From Heligmosomoides polygyrus polygyrus (Eukaryota > Nematoda > Chromadorea > Rhabditida > Heligmosomidae), in the NCBI GenBank assembly GCA_947396885.1, contig OX377202.1, positions 8,556,001 through 8,620,000 on the forward strand: a stretch of DNA of 64,000 nucleotides, read 5' to 3'. A program made the translations under genes and the position numbers. This document shows, one piece after another, positions 40,030 to 50,509 of the stretch. Every line of letters begins with the position of its first letter. Positions within the stretch are counted from its first letter, which is position 1. A model generated the notes under the pieces. It was not told the origin of the DNA, did no database searches, and saw only the letters and a program-made list of their open reading frames with translations.

Positions 40030-41556
40030 GTCAGTATGTTGTGCCACTCGAGGTTTATAGGTGGATCTTTATTTAGCGGTCTGATGTTTCGACTTCCCGT
40101 CGTCTTCAGAGGCCTAAAAGTGGAGCATAGGTTTGTGATTGCGCTCAACTCCACCAAGCGCCTTAGCCACACTAGCATTTTTGACCCCCTCCTAGAACCA
40201 CTACAGAGAGCTCCAAATGAAGGAGACGAACTCACGCATGAGATTTACCGCAGGGTTGATGTTCGCCCACGTATGTGACCAGTAGAGGCGAATGAGGCAC
40301 ACTGCACAAATGTCGCCGACCGGTCTTCTACAGTTCACAATGAGACACAAACGACAGGAAGTTACTGGTAAGAGAGAGGCACTCATTTCGGTTATACATT
40401 AATGGATTTCTTTAGAAATACAAAACGCTTCTAACACTTTCCTTGCTGAGATATCTCCCTCAATAGCCAAAATGCTACACTTCACCTCATAGTCGTTGCC
40501 GTTATGCGCATCAATTCTATGTTTTCCAAGTGGACTAGTAAGTAATCCCCGCCTTTTGCTGGATAGGTGTTCTTTTACGCGTATTGCCAGAGCCCTTCCC
40601 GTTTCCCTATGTATTTAGCGTTACAGGTCAAGCACTCAATCTCATAAATTGCTCCGATCTTTGAGCAATCCCCCAGAGTACCACTTGGACAAATAACGCA
40701 GTTCTCCAACATGCACTGCTTATCATAGAGTCGGTTTCGAAAAAGCTGCCGTTTTATGTTGTCATTAGGAATGTTCACTAATACAATGTCGTCCTGCAGT
40801 TGTGCCCTCACGATAACTCTTTGAATATCAGCAGTGACTCTATCGGAGATGAAGGGAAACAGGAAAGGGATCTTGTTTACTCGGGGTCTCTCTTGGTGGT
40901 TAGCGTGAAATGTTCGGCGACGATTTAACAGCATATTGCCATTCGAAACGGCCATATTGGAAGCCATCTGCAAAGATTCTTTACGTTCATTGGGACCTGT
41001 ACACATTCCAGCTGCTGTTCGGAACATATTGCTTACCACTGCTCGTTTCACAGTAGGGTAGGGTGTGCAGACCTCGCGTGAAACAAGATGTTCTTTGAAC
41101 TTGGCTAACGATACCATTTCACGCTAACTACCCCGCTGGACACTTTGACCTGGGTGTTGAGATAGGCGAGCCAACCGTTTTTTGGAGTTTCCCTCGTAAG
41201 TCTAATGTACTGTGACTGCTGGTTCAGTGACCTAAAACACTCGTCCATTTCGGACTGCGTTGATGTTACAATACAGCAATCATCTATATATCTACAGTAC
41301 AATAGCGGCGAGCGATCAAGCACCGGTTGTCCCACCCTACTCATAAAGCATACTGCAAGAACCGGAGCTAGTCGTTGACCCATGGCCAATCCTCTTACTT
41401 GTGAATAGTACGCACCTGACCATTTAAAGATATTGCAGTGTAGACATTCCTTGACTAGAGTCATGATGTTCATTTTCGTGAGTCCAAAGGTATTGATGTT
41501 GCTTACATGCAAATCCAACATTTCAGATAATGCTTGTAAGGCTTCTTCGTTTTGAA
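40030..41556 (-). pseudogene. Penelope-like element: reverse transcriptase and GIY-YIG, broken
   Basis: Minus strand, from the 5' side: LDLHVSNINTFGLTKMNIMT, YSQVRGLAMGQRLAPVLAV (RT motif B type), LLYCRYIDDCCIVTS (catalytic Y.DD), GWLAYLNTQVKV, SVKWYR then an in-frame stop near 41118, and after a frame change RAVVSNMFRTAA, VRAQLQDDIVLVNIPNDNI, CVICPSGTLGDC and IYEIECLTCNAKYIG, the GIY-YIG start. A one-base loss near 40600 shifts the frame. The remaining GIY-YIG (ETGRALAIRVKEHLSS, ISARKVLEAFC) continues to about 40400. A hammerhead-like core follows at 40078-40117. The RT plus GIY-YIG architecture is diagnostic of endonuclease-bearing Penelope-like elements. Confidence 0.85.
40078..40117 (-). 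ncRNA. Hammerhead-like core in Penelope 3' end
   Basis: Minus strand: AGGCCT, CTGAAGA, stem GAC/GTC around GGGAA, GAAAC, ATC, AGACC. The flanking AGGCCT and AGACC can form a five-position stem I with one mismatch. It corresponds to the motifs at 17494-17525, 25829-25860 and 27295-27322. Confidence 0.5.
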
Positions 41557-41615
41557 TATTATTATTATTATTATTATAAATAAATAAATAAATAAATAAA
41601 TAATATAATAAATAA
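41557..41615. repeat. (ATT)n and (AAAT)n microsatellite at Penelope 5' boundary
   Basis: A run of ATT then AAAT units abuts the 5' limit of the recognisable Penelope reverse transcriptase, and the open frame continues through it as poly-Asn without meaning. Confidence 0.8.
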
Positions 41616-41936
41616 GCAGAGCAGGCAAATGCTAAATGGATGGATTCAGACCTCGACACGTGTGGTGGCAAAAGTACATAGCTATAAACGTCGGTGTATC
41701 GGATTCTAATCGCAGTAGCGACATTTTCAACACACATAGATGTATCTGAAAGAAATATAGGAATGTCGTTCTGATGGATGCATATTGAGCTTAGTATTTA
41801 TCCTTGTCTTCATCTTTGGAGGTGGGGATCATGCCCACGCAGTTCTCAACAACAGGCTGTGAATCATAACAACACAAATTTCAACACAACTGCAAAATAA
41901 GAACTGTAGGAAGCATCGAAATTCAATTGTGAATAA

Positions 41937-42222
41937 AGGATAAAGGCCGGCGGGAGTCAATCCCTTTTGGAATGCGCCACGCATTTTACTTCTACGGGAT
42001 ATCGTGGAGGCGATTTGAATGCGTATATGGCCATAGAATGACTTGCGGTGGCCAGCCGACTAACAATTCAGCGCTTCACCTTTCCCAGACAAGTCTGGTA
42101 CCAATTCACCGACCCCGGAGGGATGAAAGGCTTGATTGGCCTGGGCGGGAAATCCGGACCAGAAGCCTGGTATCTAGTGCACGTGACACCCGGCGCCTAC
42201 TCTGGCTGCGCCACACGCGCCC
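41937..42222 (-). mobile_element. SINE A, full length
   Basis: The 3' end GGATAAAGGCCGGCGGGAGTC through the head (CTGGCTGCGCCACACGCGCC on the plus strand) is complete. AATTGTGAATA / AATTGTAAATA at about 41928 and 42226 is a likely target duplication with one difference. Confidence 0.85.
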
Positions 42223-42232
42223 AAAATTGTAA

Positions 42233-42476
42233 ATAAGTCATGAATTATCGGGAAACCCTCACGAAATCAGCATCTTCGAGGCAGAAAGTGCTGCCTTGAC
42301 AACGCTCTCACCAAGCAATCAGTTGATTAATGAGAACACTCCTACGGAAGTGCCTTTATAACATAGAAGACATAACATTCATTGCGCTAAAAAGAAACAC
42401 AAAATAAGTACAGCAAAATAGTGCAGCAAAAGTTGGCTTTTTTAAAGAATGGCAAAAGTGGAACATAGAAAATTTT
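42233..42476. other. No gene recognised
   Basis: Short unique-looking spacer between a SINE and family F copy 2. Confidence 0.3.
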
Positions 42477-43770
42477 GAGTCAAAAATGATACAAAATCAG
42501 TTAGCACAGAATATTACAGTTAACGCTGGCTTTTTAAACATTAACCAAAGTGTTTTTTCATAGGTTTGCATACAGTGGGATTTTTTTTTTCGAAAGCAAT
42601 TTCTTACTTCATTAGCTGAAAAGGAGGAAGAAGTGGAGGAAGAGGAATATTTGTTAACCAAAACGTGATGCAACATAACGTTTGTACAAAATATTATGAA
42701 TTAGAGTTGTTACTATTTATAATAACGGAACTGTGATCTAGAAACTGCAAGCTTCGGTTCAATTGTTTTTGTCTATTTGAAGAGGTGTTTCCCCTCTTTT
42801 TCCTTCAAGAATTCTAACAATTTTGTTCAAAAACCATGATGGCTAAGCTCAATGAATAGAGGCAACAACTAATAATAAAGTTCTCGATGAAAGGATAAAG
42901 AAATAAAGCTAGTAAGTGGCAATAAAGATCTCTACCAAAGGATGTGCGCTCCCAGAAATTTTAGGCTGAACAACGGCCTCCGAATTCTGTTCCATCCCCT
43001 AACCATAAGACGGATTGAAGAGGCTAGGCCGTCAGACATGAAAGCGATACAGGACCTCTTTACACGTGCCTTCTTGCTCTATCTGTCCTAGAAATGTATG
43101 AATTCACGATGAAACTTTGATGCGAAAAAGGCTACTTAAGAGTGAAGCCACGATAAGTGTCAAGGCATGTATGTGGATACAGATCCGCTGTTTAGCCTGA
43201 AAACATGTCACTCACTCAACGAGGGAAGCTCGAGACTAGCCTTGCTCTCGAAACATGACATGCAGGAACGTCTTCAAGGTCGTCAGGAATCAAATACGCC
43301 CCAGGCTCCAATTTCCTTCGCAATATATGTCATCAGCCTTAATATTTAACCTAAAAACGCAGCCTCCTCTTCGAGTTCAGTATAATTATGCGTTTTTTGC
43401 TTATGAGTGGGAAGATGGAATCCAGAAGAAGCTGGAGATCGAGAATAGAGGAAAGGATAAAGGACAGCATTACTCAGTCTCCTTTGGGATGCGCCACGCG
43501 TTCTAATTCTGCGGGATGCCATGGAGGCGATTTGAATGCGTTTTTAGCCATACAATGTCACCTGTGGTGGCCAGCCGACGAGCAAGTCAGCGCTTTATCC
43601 TTCCCAGACAAGTCTGGTACCAGGGCGCGTAGCGCAGTCGGAAGAGGTGCCGGCTGTCGCGTGCACCCGATACTAGATTCCTGGTTCGGATTTCCTGCTT
43701 AAGCCAACCAAGCCTTCGATCCTATCGGGGTCGGTGATTTGGTGCCAGAGGAAAGGGTAGCGTGGGACAT
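42477..43770. repeat. Compound repeat family F, copy 2 (right part)
   Basis: Homologous along its length to 34317-35610, including the internal rearranged SINE A, and ending at GGAAAGGGTAGCGTGGGAC, which matches 35597-35610. The left part of family F is absent. Confidence 0.75.
43453..43760 (-). mobile_element. SINE A with inverted 5' half (second copy)
   Basis: The reversed 3' half ends at AAGTCTGGTACC (43611-43622) and is followed directly by AGGGCGCGTAGCGCAGTCGG, the start of the 5' half in the other orientation. The 5' tip of the SINE is thus joined to its own middle, at the palindrome TGGTACCA. It has the same structure as 35335-35600. Confidence 0.8.
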
Positions 43771-43842
43771 TACATTTAAATCCATGGTCTAAAAAACTAA
43801 ATATTTATAGGATAAAGAATAAAATGAAGAGTATATCAGTTT

Positions 43843-43900
43843 CCTTATGGAATGCGCCACGCATTCTGCTTCTGCGGGTCGTCGAATAGGCAATTTTATT
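43843..43900 (-). mobile_element. SINE A 3' fragment
   Basis: GGAATGCGCCACGCATTCTG and TCTGCGGGTCGTCG match the SINE A 3' end. A (ATT)n run separates it from the plus copy at 43922. Confidence 0.6.
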
Positions 43901-43921
43901 ATTATTATCATTATTATTACA

Positions 43922-44217
43922 TGGGCGCGTGGAGCGCAGTCGGAGGAGGCGCCGGCTGTCGCCTGCACCCGATACCAGGTTCCTGGTTCGGATTTCCCAC
44001 CCAGGCCAACGAAGCCCTCCATCCCTCCGGGGTCGGTGAATTGGTACCAGACTTGTCTGGGAAGGATAAAGCACTGACTTGTACATCGGCTGGCCACCGC
44101 AAGACATTGCGTGGGCGAGTACGCATTCAACTCGCCTCCACGACATCCCGTATAAGTAGAATGCGTGGCGCATCCCAAAGAGGATTGAATAACGCCGTCC
44201 TTTATCCTTTATCCTTT
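43922..44217 (+). mobile_element. SINE A, full length
   Basis: Complete from GGGCGCGTGGAGCGCAGTCG to the ATCCTTTATCCTTTATTATT tail. Both ends touch (ATT)n, suggesting insertion into that microsatellite. Confidence 0.85.
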
Positions 44218-44754
44218 ATTATTATTATCGCATATTTGAGCTGTATCTTAACTTTCGGTGGCCAATAGACAAGCAATCCAGCCCTGATTATCCATCAGTG
44301 ATACGTTTAGTACCAAAGAGATCACTCTTCAAGGGCTGATGGGGGCGATACAAGGGTTAATCGGCGTGGGCGTGGGTCGAACCAGGAACTGTGATTAGGA
44401 ATGCACCCGACAACCTGCGCCTTCTACAACTTCTCTAACGCTCAAAGCCATCAATAACGAAAAAACTTCTCTTTATTGTAGTGCAGCGTTTTTCTCTGCC
44501 GTCCAATCCATCCACTCTATTCCTACCTCAATGCAGTTCTGTATACTATTTGATAATATCGATCAATTGATTGATTGTGGAATCGATAGCATTTCCTTAC
44601 TGATAAATCTGTCTACCGGCCGACGTAATTGCTCATCAAATGAAAAAATTTTTTAAGAAAATTCGATGATATTATTAGACATGTGAAGCCTGCCTAGCCG
44701 CCATCAATTTTACAAAAGAAGCACATATGGACAGACGGACGGATTCACGTGGCA
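44218..44754. other. No gene recognised
   Basis: A possible very diverged SINE A lies at about 44250-44450 (CGGTGGCCAATAGACAAGC). ATCGAT-rich words at 44555-44610 recall Helitron interiors. Nothing firm. Confidence 0.3.
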
Positions 44755-44960
44755 AATTTGATTAGCGTTCACTTATTGGTTAAGTGAATTAAAACTTCAA
44801 AGAAAGCCGTAATAAAATTGTTCCTGACAAAAAATATTCCAATCTTTTTAGAAAGTTTTTAGTTTAATGTAGAGGAAACACATTTTAATTTGGAAAATGT
44901 TCAGTTTGATTTCAGAAGCGTTAATGTTATATAGAAGGGTGTCCAGTTTGACAAAGACGA
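44755..44960 (+). mobile_element. Family D solo arm
   Basis: AACTTCAAAGAAAGCCGTAA, AATCTTTTTAGAAAGTTTTTAG, TTTGATTTCAGAAGCG and GTGTCCAGTTTGAC match the right arm of family D at 29030-29200. This copy lacks the SINE C insertion and so shows the empty site. Confidence 0.6.
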
Positions 44961-45274
44961 AAAGGAAGGCGGTTTATGCAAACATAAAGCACATAAAAAC
45001 GGAAGCAATCAGTTCCAATGAGATAAAAAGGATAAAAAAGCAGCTACCCCGAGAAGAGAATAAACAAGGTCAAGAGAAGCTCTCAGTTTTAGTAGTCGTT
45101 GCAGTAGCTAGTCACAAATGAATTTCTAGAGAAAACGGAAGGTGCTCCAGAAAAATTTCATTTGTCTCGACGCGGCCCAGAGATCCGTCATTGTAGGTAA
45201 GCCGGAGAAGATTCTTGCGAGGCTATTCTGACCTTTAAAATTCTCACATTGTTGGAAGCAACTATGTGAGAGGA
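44961..45274. other. No gene recognised
   Basis: A 74-codon lysine-rich frame at 44897-45121 overlaps the family D arm and is not protein-like otherwise. Confidence 0.3.
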
Positions 45275-45575
45275 TGGGCGCGTGTAGCGCTGTCGGAAGA
45301 GGCGCCGAATGTCGTCTGCACCCGATACCGGGTTCCTGGCTCGGATTTCCCGCCCAGGTCAACCAAGCCTTTCATCCCTCCGTGGCCGACGAGTTGGTAC
45401 CAGACGTGTCTGGAAAATATAAAGCACTGACTTGTTCATCGGCTGGCCACCGCTAGTTTGTATGGACAAATAGGCATTATAATGGCCTCCACGACATCCC
45501 GTAGAAGCAGACTGCGTGGCGCATCCGAAAAAGGATTGAGTAACACCATTGCCTATCTATTTATCCTTTATGTCA
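45275..45575 (+). mobile_element. SINE A, full length
   Basis: Complete from GGGCGCGTGTAGCGCTGTCG to TTTATCCTTTATG. The B-box region reads GGCTCGGATTTCCCGC. The 3' core is GACTGCGTGGCGCATCCG. Confidence 0.8.
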
Positions 45576-45685
45576 GAAATCTGAAGTTCTGAGTTAACCT
45601 TTAAGAATGATTAAAAAATAACGAGCGCCGTCTTAGATAAATTAAGTTTTTTAATAATATTATTATAAATTATATTATAACCAGA

Positions 45686-46676
45686 CTAGACGTTTGGCGG
45701 CCTAGCGGCCGCCAAACGTCCACTTGGGGCTTCGCCCCCGAACCCCGAGAATAGAACAACCCCAATCCTCCTCCTTTCTTCTTAAGGCCTTCTTTCTTTT
45801 ATTGAGTAAAAAACCGGACATAATCAGGAATCTGCAGAAATCTGTAAAAACATAGTTGAATTTAATCGGGATTGGTCGACAGGTCGACACCGTTTTTTGT
45901 CCGACGGCTATAATACTCCCCTGAATCTCATAGATAACCTCCCTACCTCCCCCACCCCTCCCTCCCTGCTAATACTTCCGTACCAATGTGCTCGTGAAGA
46001 AACGAAGTAAGAGTCAAGCGCGCACATGTGACACTGATTCTCGACTCACGTGTCACCACGTTGCCACGACGTCTATGACACTTCTGCACCCTGACACGCG
46101 TGCCACGACTTCTGTGACCCGTCATCAGAAACCCGAGGCACATATGGCTGACGATACTGAAGGAAGGTACTAGTTCCCCTTCCTTTATCCCCTTCATCTA
46201 GTGGTCCCCCTTTGCTGATCCCTCTTCACTGGTCCCCTCCTACTGATCCCCGTTACTCCAAGTTGGAAGTCTGCGGCACATCTTCCGAACCCCCACGCAC
46301 GTTGGACGACGTCTTTGCCACTTTTTCTGAATCCCGACACACGTTGGACGTCGTCTTCGGCATGTCTTCTGAATCCCTACGCACGTTGGATGACGTCTTC
46401 AGTACGTCTTCTGCATCCCTGCGCACGTTGAACGTCTAGGGCACGTCTTCTTGTTCCCGGCGCTTGGCACTTGATCCTCATCGGTACCCTGACGCGTTGC
46501 CCGCTTAAAATATAGAAAGCTTGGAGGATCTGCCGCCAAGAATATAGTTCGCCAGCAATCGCCTATGGTTAAGCTGAAAGAAAACCCGGCTGGCATACGC
46601 CGCACGTAGGCATCTCTTGGCTTCAGCCCCCTTCCCGTGACAGACACGTGACATTAGCCGATTATATATAGTAGGA
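45686..46676 (-). mobile_element. Non-autonomous Helitron, complete ends, 991 bp
   Basis: On the minus strand it begins TCCTACTATATATAATCGGC (46676) after an A, and ends CTAG (45689-45686) before a T, the A|TC...CTAG|T pattern of Helitrons. The 3' end has a GC-rich hairpin with perfect 14-bp arms at 45689-45702 and 45707-45720 (GACGTTTGGCGGCC), preceded by a GGGGC/GCCCC hairpin. There is no target duplication. Inside is a 42-bp tandem repeat (GTTGGA.GACGTCTTC words at about 46301, 46343, 46385, 46427). No Rep/helicase is present. Confidence 0.85.
45689..45720. repeat. Helitron 3' hairpin
   Basis: 14-bp perfect arms around TAGC. It directly abuts the terminal CTAG on the minus strand, closer than the usual roughly 10-base spacing. 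Confidence 0.85.
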
Positions 46677-46842
46677 TTTTAATATCGTTGACTTTCAATT
46701 ACTCCTTGAAATCAGACAGCTTGTCAGTACGGCAGAGAGGACTTGTCATTCTCTATTTCAAGGGAACACCTGAGCCGTCTTGAGAAATTGTTTTAAAAAA
46801 TGTAGAGCGAAAATAAAGACAGTTTGAGGACATTTCATTGCA

Positions 46843-47127
46843 GAAGAGATCGACACCGACCACGCTTTTCGAATATTCGATCGACTTGAAGATCTAGTGG
46901 TGGATGAAAGCGATTTGGAGAAGATCCGAAACGATGGCATACAGGTGGACATGGAAGAACTGCTTGAACTTGTGGTGGGTGAACTCTGGGAGCTTGGGCC
47001 CTCTAGTACTTCGAAGGAGAGTAAGAGAAGCTAGAAAAGGTTCGTTTTAAGCCGAGCGATCGTCGCGAGCAAGTGAGGCTGAGTCTGGAGCGGTTCGACC
47101 GCGATGGAGTGCTGAGCCTGGAAGAGG
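46843..47127 (+). pseudogene. Candidate host-like exon, possibly EF-hand related
   Basis: After TTTCATTGCAG (a good acceptor ending at 46842) a frame reads EEIDTDHAFRIFDRLEDLVV, DESDLEKIRNDGIQVDMEEL and ends in a TAG at 47032-47034. A one-base shift there would continue it as LEKVRFKPSDRREQVRLSL, ERFDRDGVLSLEE, and stop exactly at GAG|GTGAGT (47126-47132), a strong donor. AFRIFD....V.ESDLEKI and FDRDGVLSLEE recall EF-hand helices and loops, though canonical calcium ligands are incomplete. No known transposon motif is seen here. The internal shift means a pseudogene, an assembly error or a misjudged frame. Confidence 0.3.
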
Positions 47128-47619
47128 TGAGTTCGGACGACGAAGCTCTTCTCTTCTCGGCGACTTCGCTGGTCTCCCGCGTACGTGGAAATTGCGTTAA
47201 ATTCGAGAAGAGTGCCAGACGGATTTCCTTGCACCTAATGCGATTCGCGGTTCAAAAGCACGAATTTCCACGCCACTTTACTCGTTCCGACGGCAGGCAC
47301 ACACACACACGCAGCTGAATTCGAAGTGAAAAACACCGAGCTAAACTGCGCTGAAGGAGGGGCGGAGATCGTCGTCAACACCCGACCATAGTAATGACCC
47401 TCGCAAACTGGAATCCCCTGCGGACCTTTAGAGTGGCTTGTCTGCGTAGCACTAAGTAATCAGGAAACGTCTACATTCCAGTGGAGTGATCCACCTCTAA
47501 AGGTCTCCCTACGTAAGTAGAGACTTAGCGATTTTAAAAGTACGACTTTCTCCATCATTTTTACAAAGCTTCGAGGATGCGCAGTGTTCCTTGCATGTTT
47601 TCATAGTATTATATAAGGA
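47128..47619. other. No further exon recognised
   Basis: CCTTTAGAG at about 47426 and CTCTAAAGG at about 47494 form a spaced inverted pair. An 81-codon frame at 47073-47318 only extends the candidate exon past its splice donor. Confidence 0.3.
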
Positions 47620-48140
47620 ATATAGGATCTATCCTAGTCCGGGGGGGGGGGCACATAACTGAAAATTATGCAACAAAATGAATTGGAACCTACCGAGCGG
47701 CTCCTAGAAAACGAGCTGTAACCTAAAAGAAACCGAAAACGAGCAAACAAACGAAAAAAAATAAAAAATCGCCGCGGTTTACAACCGTCTCGGCGGACAA
47801 AGAGCGACGGAATGGAGGCATGCCGTGTGCTGGCCGCCGGCTGACATGGTATAACCAGGATCTAACATGGTGGGGAGGGCGCATGAAGCCGCATGCCGCG
47901 TGCTGACCGCCGCCTGACATGTTATAACCAGGATCTAACATGGTGAGGAGGGCACACGACTTTGCCTGCTTACAACCGCAACGAATGTAAATTTTTCGTT
48001 TTTTTCTTCATGACTTTTCTTGTTTAGGTCTCATGTTGTTCTGTAGGAGCCGGTCGGTAAGTCTCAAGTGGATTTGTAACATATAATAACTTTTAGTTAT
48101 ATGGCCTTCCCCCCCCCCCCGGACTAGGATAGATCCGGAA
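47620..48140. mobile_element. Inverted-repeat element with G-tract termini
   Basis: GGATCTATCCTAGTCC followed by an 11-base G run (47641-47651) is answered by a 12-base C run (48109-48120) followed by GGACTAGGATAGATCC. The next inward words (ATAACTGAAAATTATG, CTTTTAGTTATAT) also partly pair. The interior has a 72-bp tandem repeat in two copies (47819-47890, 47891-47962; ATAACCAGGATCTAACATGG). Related GGATC.ATCCTAG..GGGAGGGG starts occur at 6330 and 54057. Confidence 0.55.
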
Positions 48141-48165
48141 TATACTATCTTGTAATCAAATTGGA

Positions 48166-48325
48166 CGGCACATGTCGCGAAAGTGAGCAGCACTGGTAGA
48201 TGGAAGAGCGCCAGCCAATAATAACCAACCGAAGCACGGACCAATCATATGCCAGTCGCTCTTTCAATGTGGTCTGATTGGATGGAGCGTTCCCATCTCC
48301 CAATGCTGCTCGTCTTCGGGACAGA
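48166..48325. mobile_element. Foldback MITE, family E
   Basis: CACATGTCGCGAAAGTGAGC with CGCCAGCCAAT on the left is answered by TGATTGGATGG and GCTGCTCGTCTTCGGGACAG on the right. It is a dispersed relative of the array unit at 1813-4510. Confidence 0.6.
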
Positions 48326-48744
48326 TACCATGAACATATTGCAGATTAAACTACAGACTTACTGGGAAGGTAAGAATAATTTTTTTGGCCGTAACAATTT
48401 AGTAAACATGATATTCTTAGCAACATTTTTTCAAATTTTCTTTCCAAGTAAATAGGCACTTTGTTTGAAATTTTATAAAAAAATAATATAGGCCTTAGGC
48501 AAAGACGAGTTCGTGGAAATGTCGGCCGCAATAGAGAATTTATATCAAAGCTGGTAGGCAAATATGGCTGAAAAATACTTACTCCCAAGATGCCCAGATT
48601 TCAAGAACGTCTAACTTTAAAATAAAAAAACAACATAAATAGAATATATTGAAAAATAAATAAAAATAAAAAACGCACGACGATCTGCATACCCACCAAT
48701 TTTTCGCTTCGCTCGGCGGGCGGTATCGCATCGTACTTATACAA

Positions 48745-48910
48745 TTTTCACGTTGAAATGGGCACTTTTCAAATTAATTTGGACACTCTGAAAATCCATT
48801 CCGATTTTAAAAATGTTCACTTTTCAAATCAAAGCAAAACACTTTGCAAATCAAAATGGAAACTTTTCGTGTCAAATTGGGCGTTTTTCACGTCGAATAT
48901 GACACTCTTT
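48745..48910. repeat. Minisatellite of about eight 20-22 bp units
   Basis: Units of the form CACTTTTCAAATCAAATTGG follow one another: ...TTTTCACGTTGAAATGGG, CACTTTTCAAATTAATTTGG, ...CACTTTTCAAATCAAAGC, CACTTTGCAAATCAAAATGG, ...TTTTTCACGTCGAATATGA. It forms the outer left end of family D copy 2. The same unit in reverse orientation is at 63327-63389. Confidence 0.65.
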
Positions 48911-49273
48911 AAGGTGGCCCAAGACTTTTGAAATTAAAGTGAACTTCTTCTACTTCAAACTAGAGACTCCAAAAAGTTTAGAATAATTTTTTGTTCAAGA
49001 AAAATTTTAGCGTAGCTACCTTGAAGTTTTAATTCACCTTTCGAAAAGTGAAAAAATTGCTTAAAATGTAACAAAGTTCGTTTTTTTAGAAAAAATAATG
49101 GTTTAAAGAATGTTTTAAAGAGCAGGAATGTGACCATTTCTAATGACAAAAGAGAAGACTCCGTCACGTCATCATCCAAGATGTCTCGATTTTTTCGGTT
49201 GATAGCATGATTATAAATAAATACGCCATATTTATAAAAAAATATAAGCATAGTTATAGCGTAATTATAAAAA

Positions 49274-50498
49274 TTTCGGAGAGGATTCAGCACGATCGAC
49301 CACATACGCACCATTACGAAGCTCATCGAAGTGTCGCGAGAGTACAAGCTGCCGCTGTGCCTTACGTTCATTGACCTGAAGAAGGCATTCGACTCCGTCG
49401 AGACTGAAGCGGTCATGGAAGCCCTGTTCACCCAGGGCGTTCCTACTCAGTACATCAGAGTCCTTCGAGAGCTGTACGGATTCACGCCCAAGATCTCTCC
49501 ATTCTACAACGACTTCGTCATCGACGTGAAGAGAGGGGTTCGGCAAGGGGATTCCATATCCCCGAAGCTCTTCAGCGCCACCCTCGAAAACGTCATGCGC
49601 GAACTAGAATGGGAAGACATGGGAGTGAAGGTCGACGGCCGGCAACTGCACCATCTTCGCTTCGCTGACGACATCGTGCTCATAACCCCGAGCATCAGTC
49701 AGGCGGAACGAATGCTGGCCGACTTCGATCGTGTATGTGGGAACGTTGGACTGCAGCTGAATCTTACGAAGACGATGTTCATGAAGAACGGATGGGTTTC
49801 TGATGCCCCATTCTCGCTCAACGGAACGAACATCTCCGAATGCTCCAGCTACGTCTATCTGGGTCGCGAAGTCAACATGACCAACGACCTAGCACCAGAG
49901 CTGAGCAGAAGGAAACGAGCGGCTTGGGGAGCTTTCAAGAGCGTCGAAGAAGTCGTGGAGAAAACGAAGAACGTCCGACTCCGTGCCACCTATTCGACTC
50001 CACTGTTCTTCCTGCCCTAACATACGTCTCAGAGACATGGGCTATACGAAAGCAGGATGAACACGCGATCAGCGTCGCGCAGCGTGGAATCGAGAGGACG
50101 ATGCTCGGAGTGACACGACTCACGCAAGTGAGAGAAGGCCTCCGGAATTCCGAGCTTCGCCGACGTTCGAAGATCAGAGACGCTGTCGCATGGGCCAAGT
50201 CGTCGAAAATTAGGTGGGCCGGCCACGTAATGCGATTCGCAGACACCCGCTGGACGAGAGCCGCCGCAGATTGGATTCCGCGGGATGTCAAAAGAACACC
50301 AGGACGCCTATCAACGCGTTGGTCGGACTTCTTAGTGAAAGCCCTGAACGACCGATATGACGCTCTTCGTGTCCCTCGAGCGAGGAGGATCCATTGGACC
50401 ACTCTGGCACGCGACAGGGACGAATGGAGACGCTGCTGGCGCCCGCTCGAGCAAGTCGATGATCAACGGGACGACAGGTGATACAGGTGATACAGGTG
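49274..50498 (+). pseudogene. RTE-like LINE, 5'-truncated, one frameshift
   Basis: Flanked by AATTATAAAAA at 49263-49273 and 50499-50509. The frame from 49274 gives FIDLKKAFDSVETEAVMEAL (motif A), VKRGVRQGDSISPKLFSATL (motif B), LHHLRFADDIVLITPS (motif C, catalytic FADD intact), LNLTKTMFM and SSYVYLGREVNM. A one-base loss near 49985 moves the frame; it continues HLFDSTVLPALTYVSETWA, LGVTRLTQVREGLRNSELRR, IRWAGHVMRF, WIPRDVKRTPGR, STRWSDFLVKAL to a stop at 50481. The 3' tail is a (GTGATACAG)n repeat. The apurinic endonuclease domain is lost by truncation. A single lesion in more than 400 codons suggests a young copy. Confidence 0.9.
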
Positions 50499-50509
50499 AA
50501 TTATAAAAA

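Noticed and set aside
41105..41737. Poly-Asn protein
   Set aside because: The Asn run is an ATT microsatellite joined by chance to the Penelope reverse transcriptase frame.
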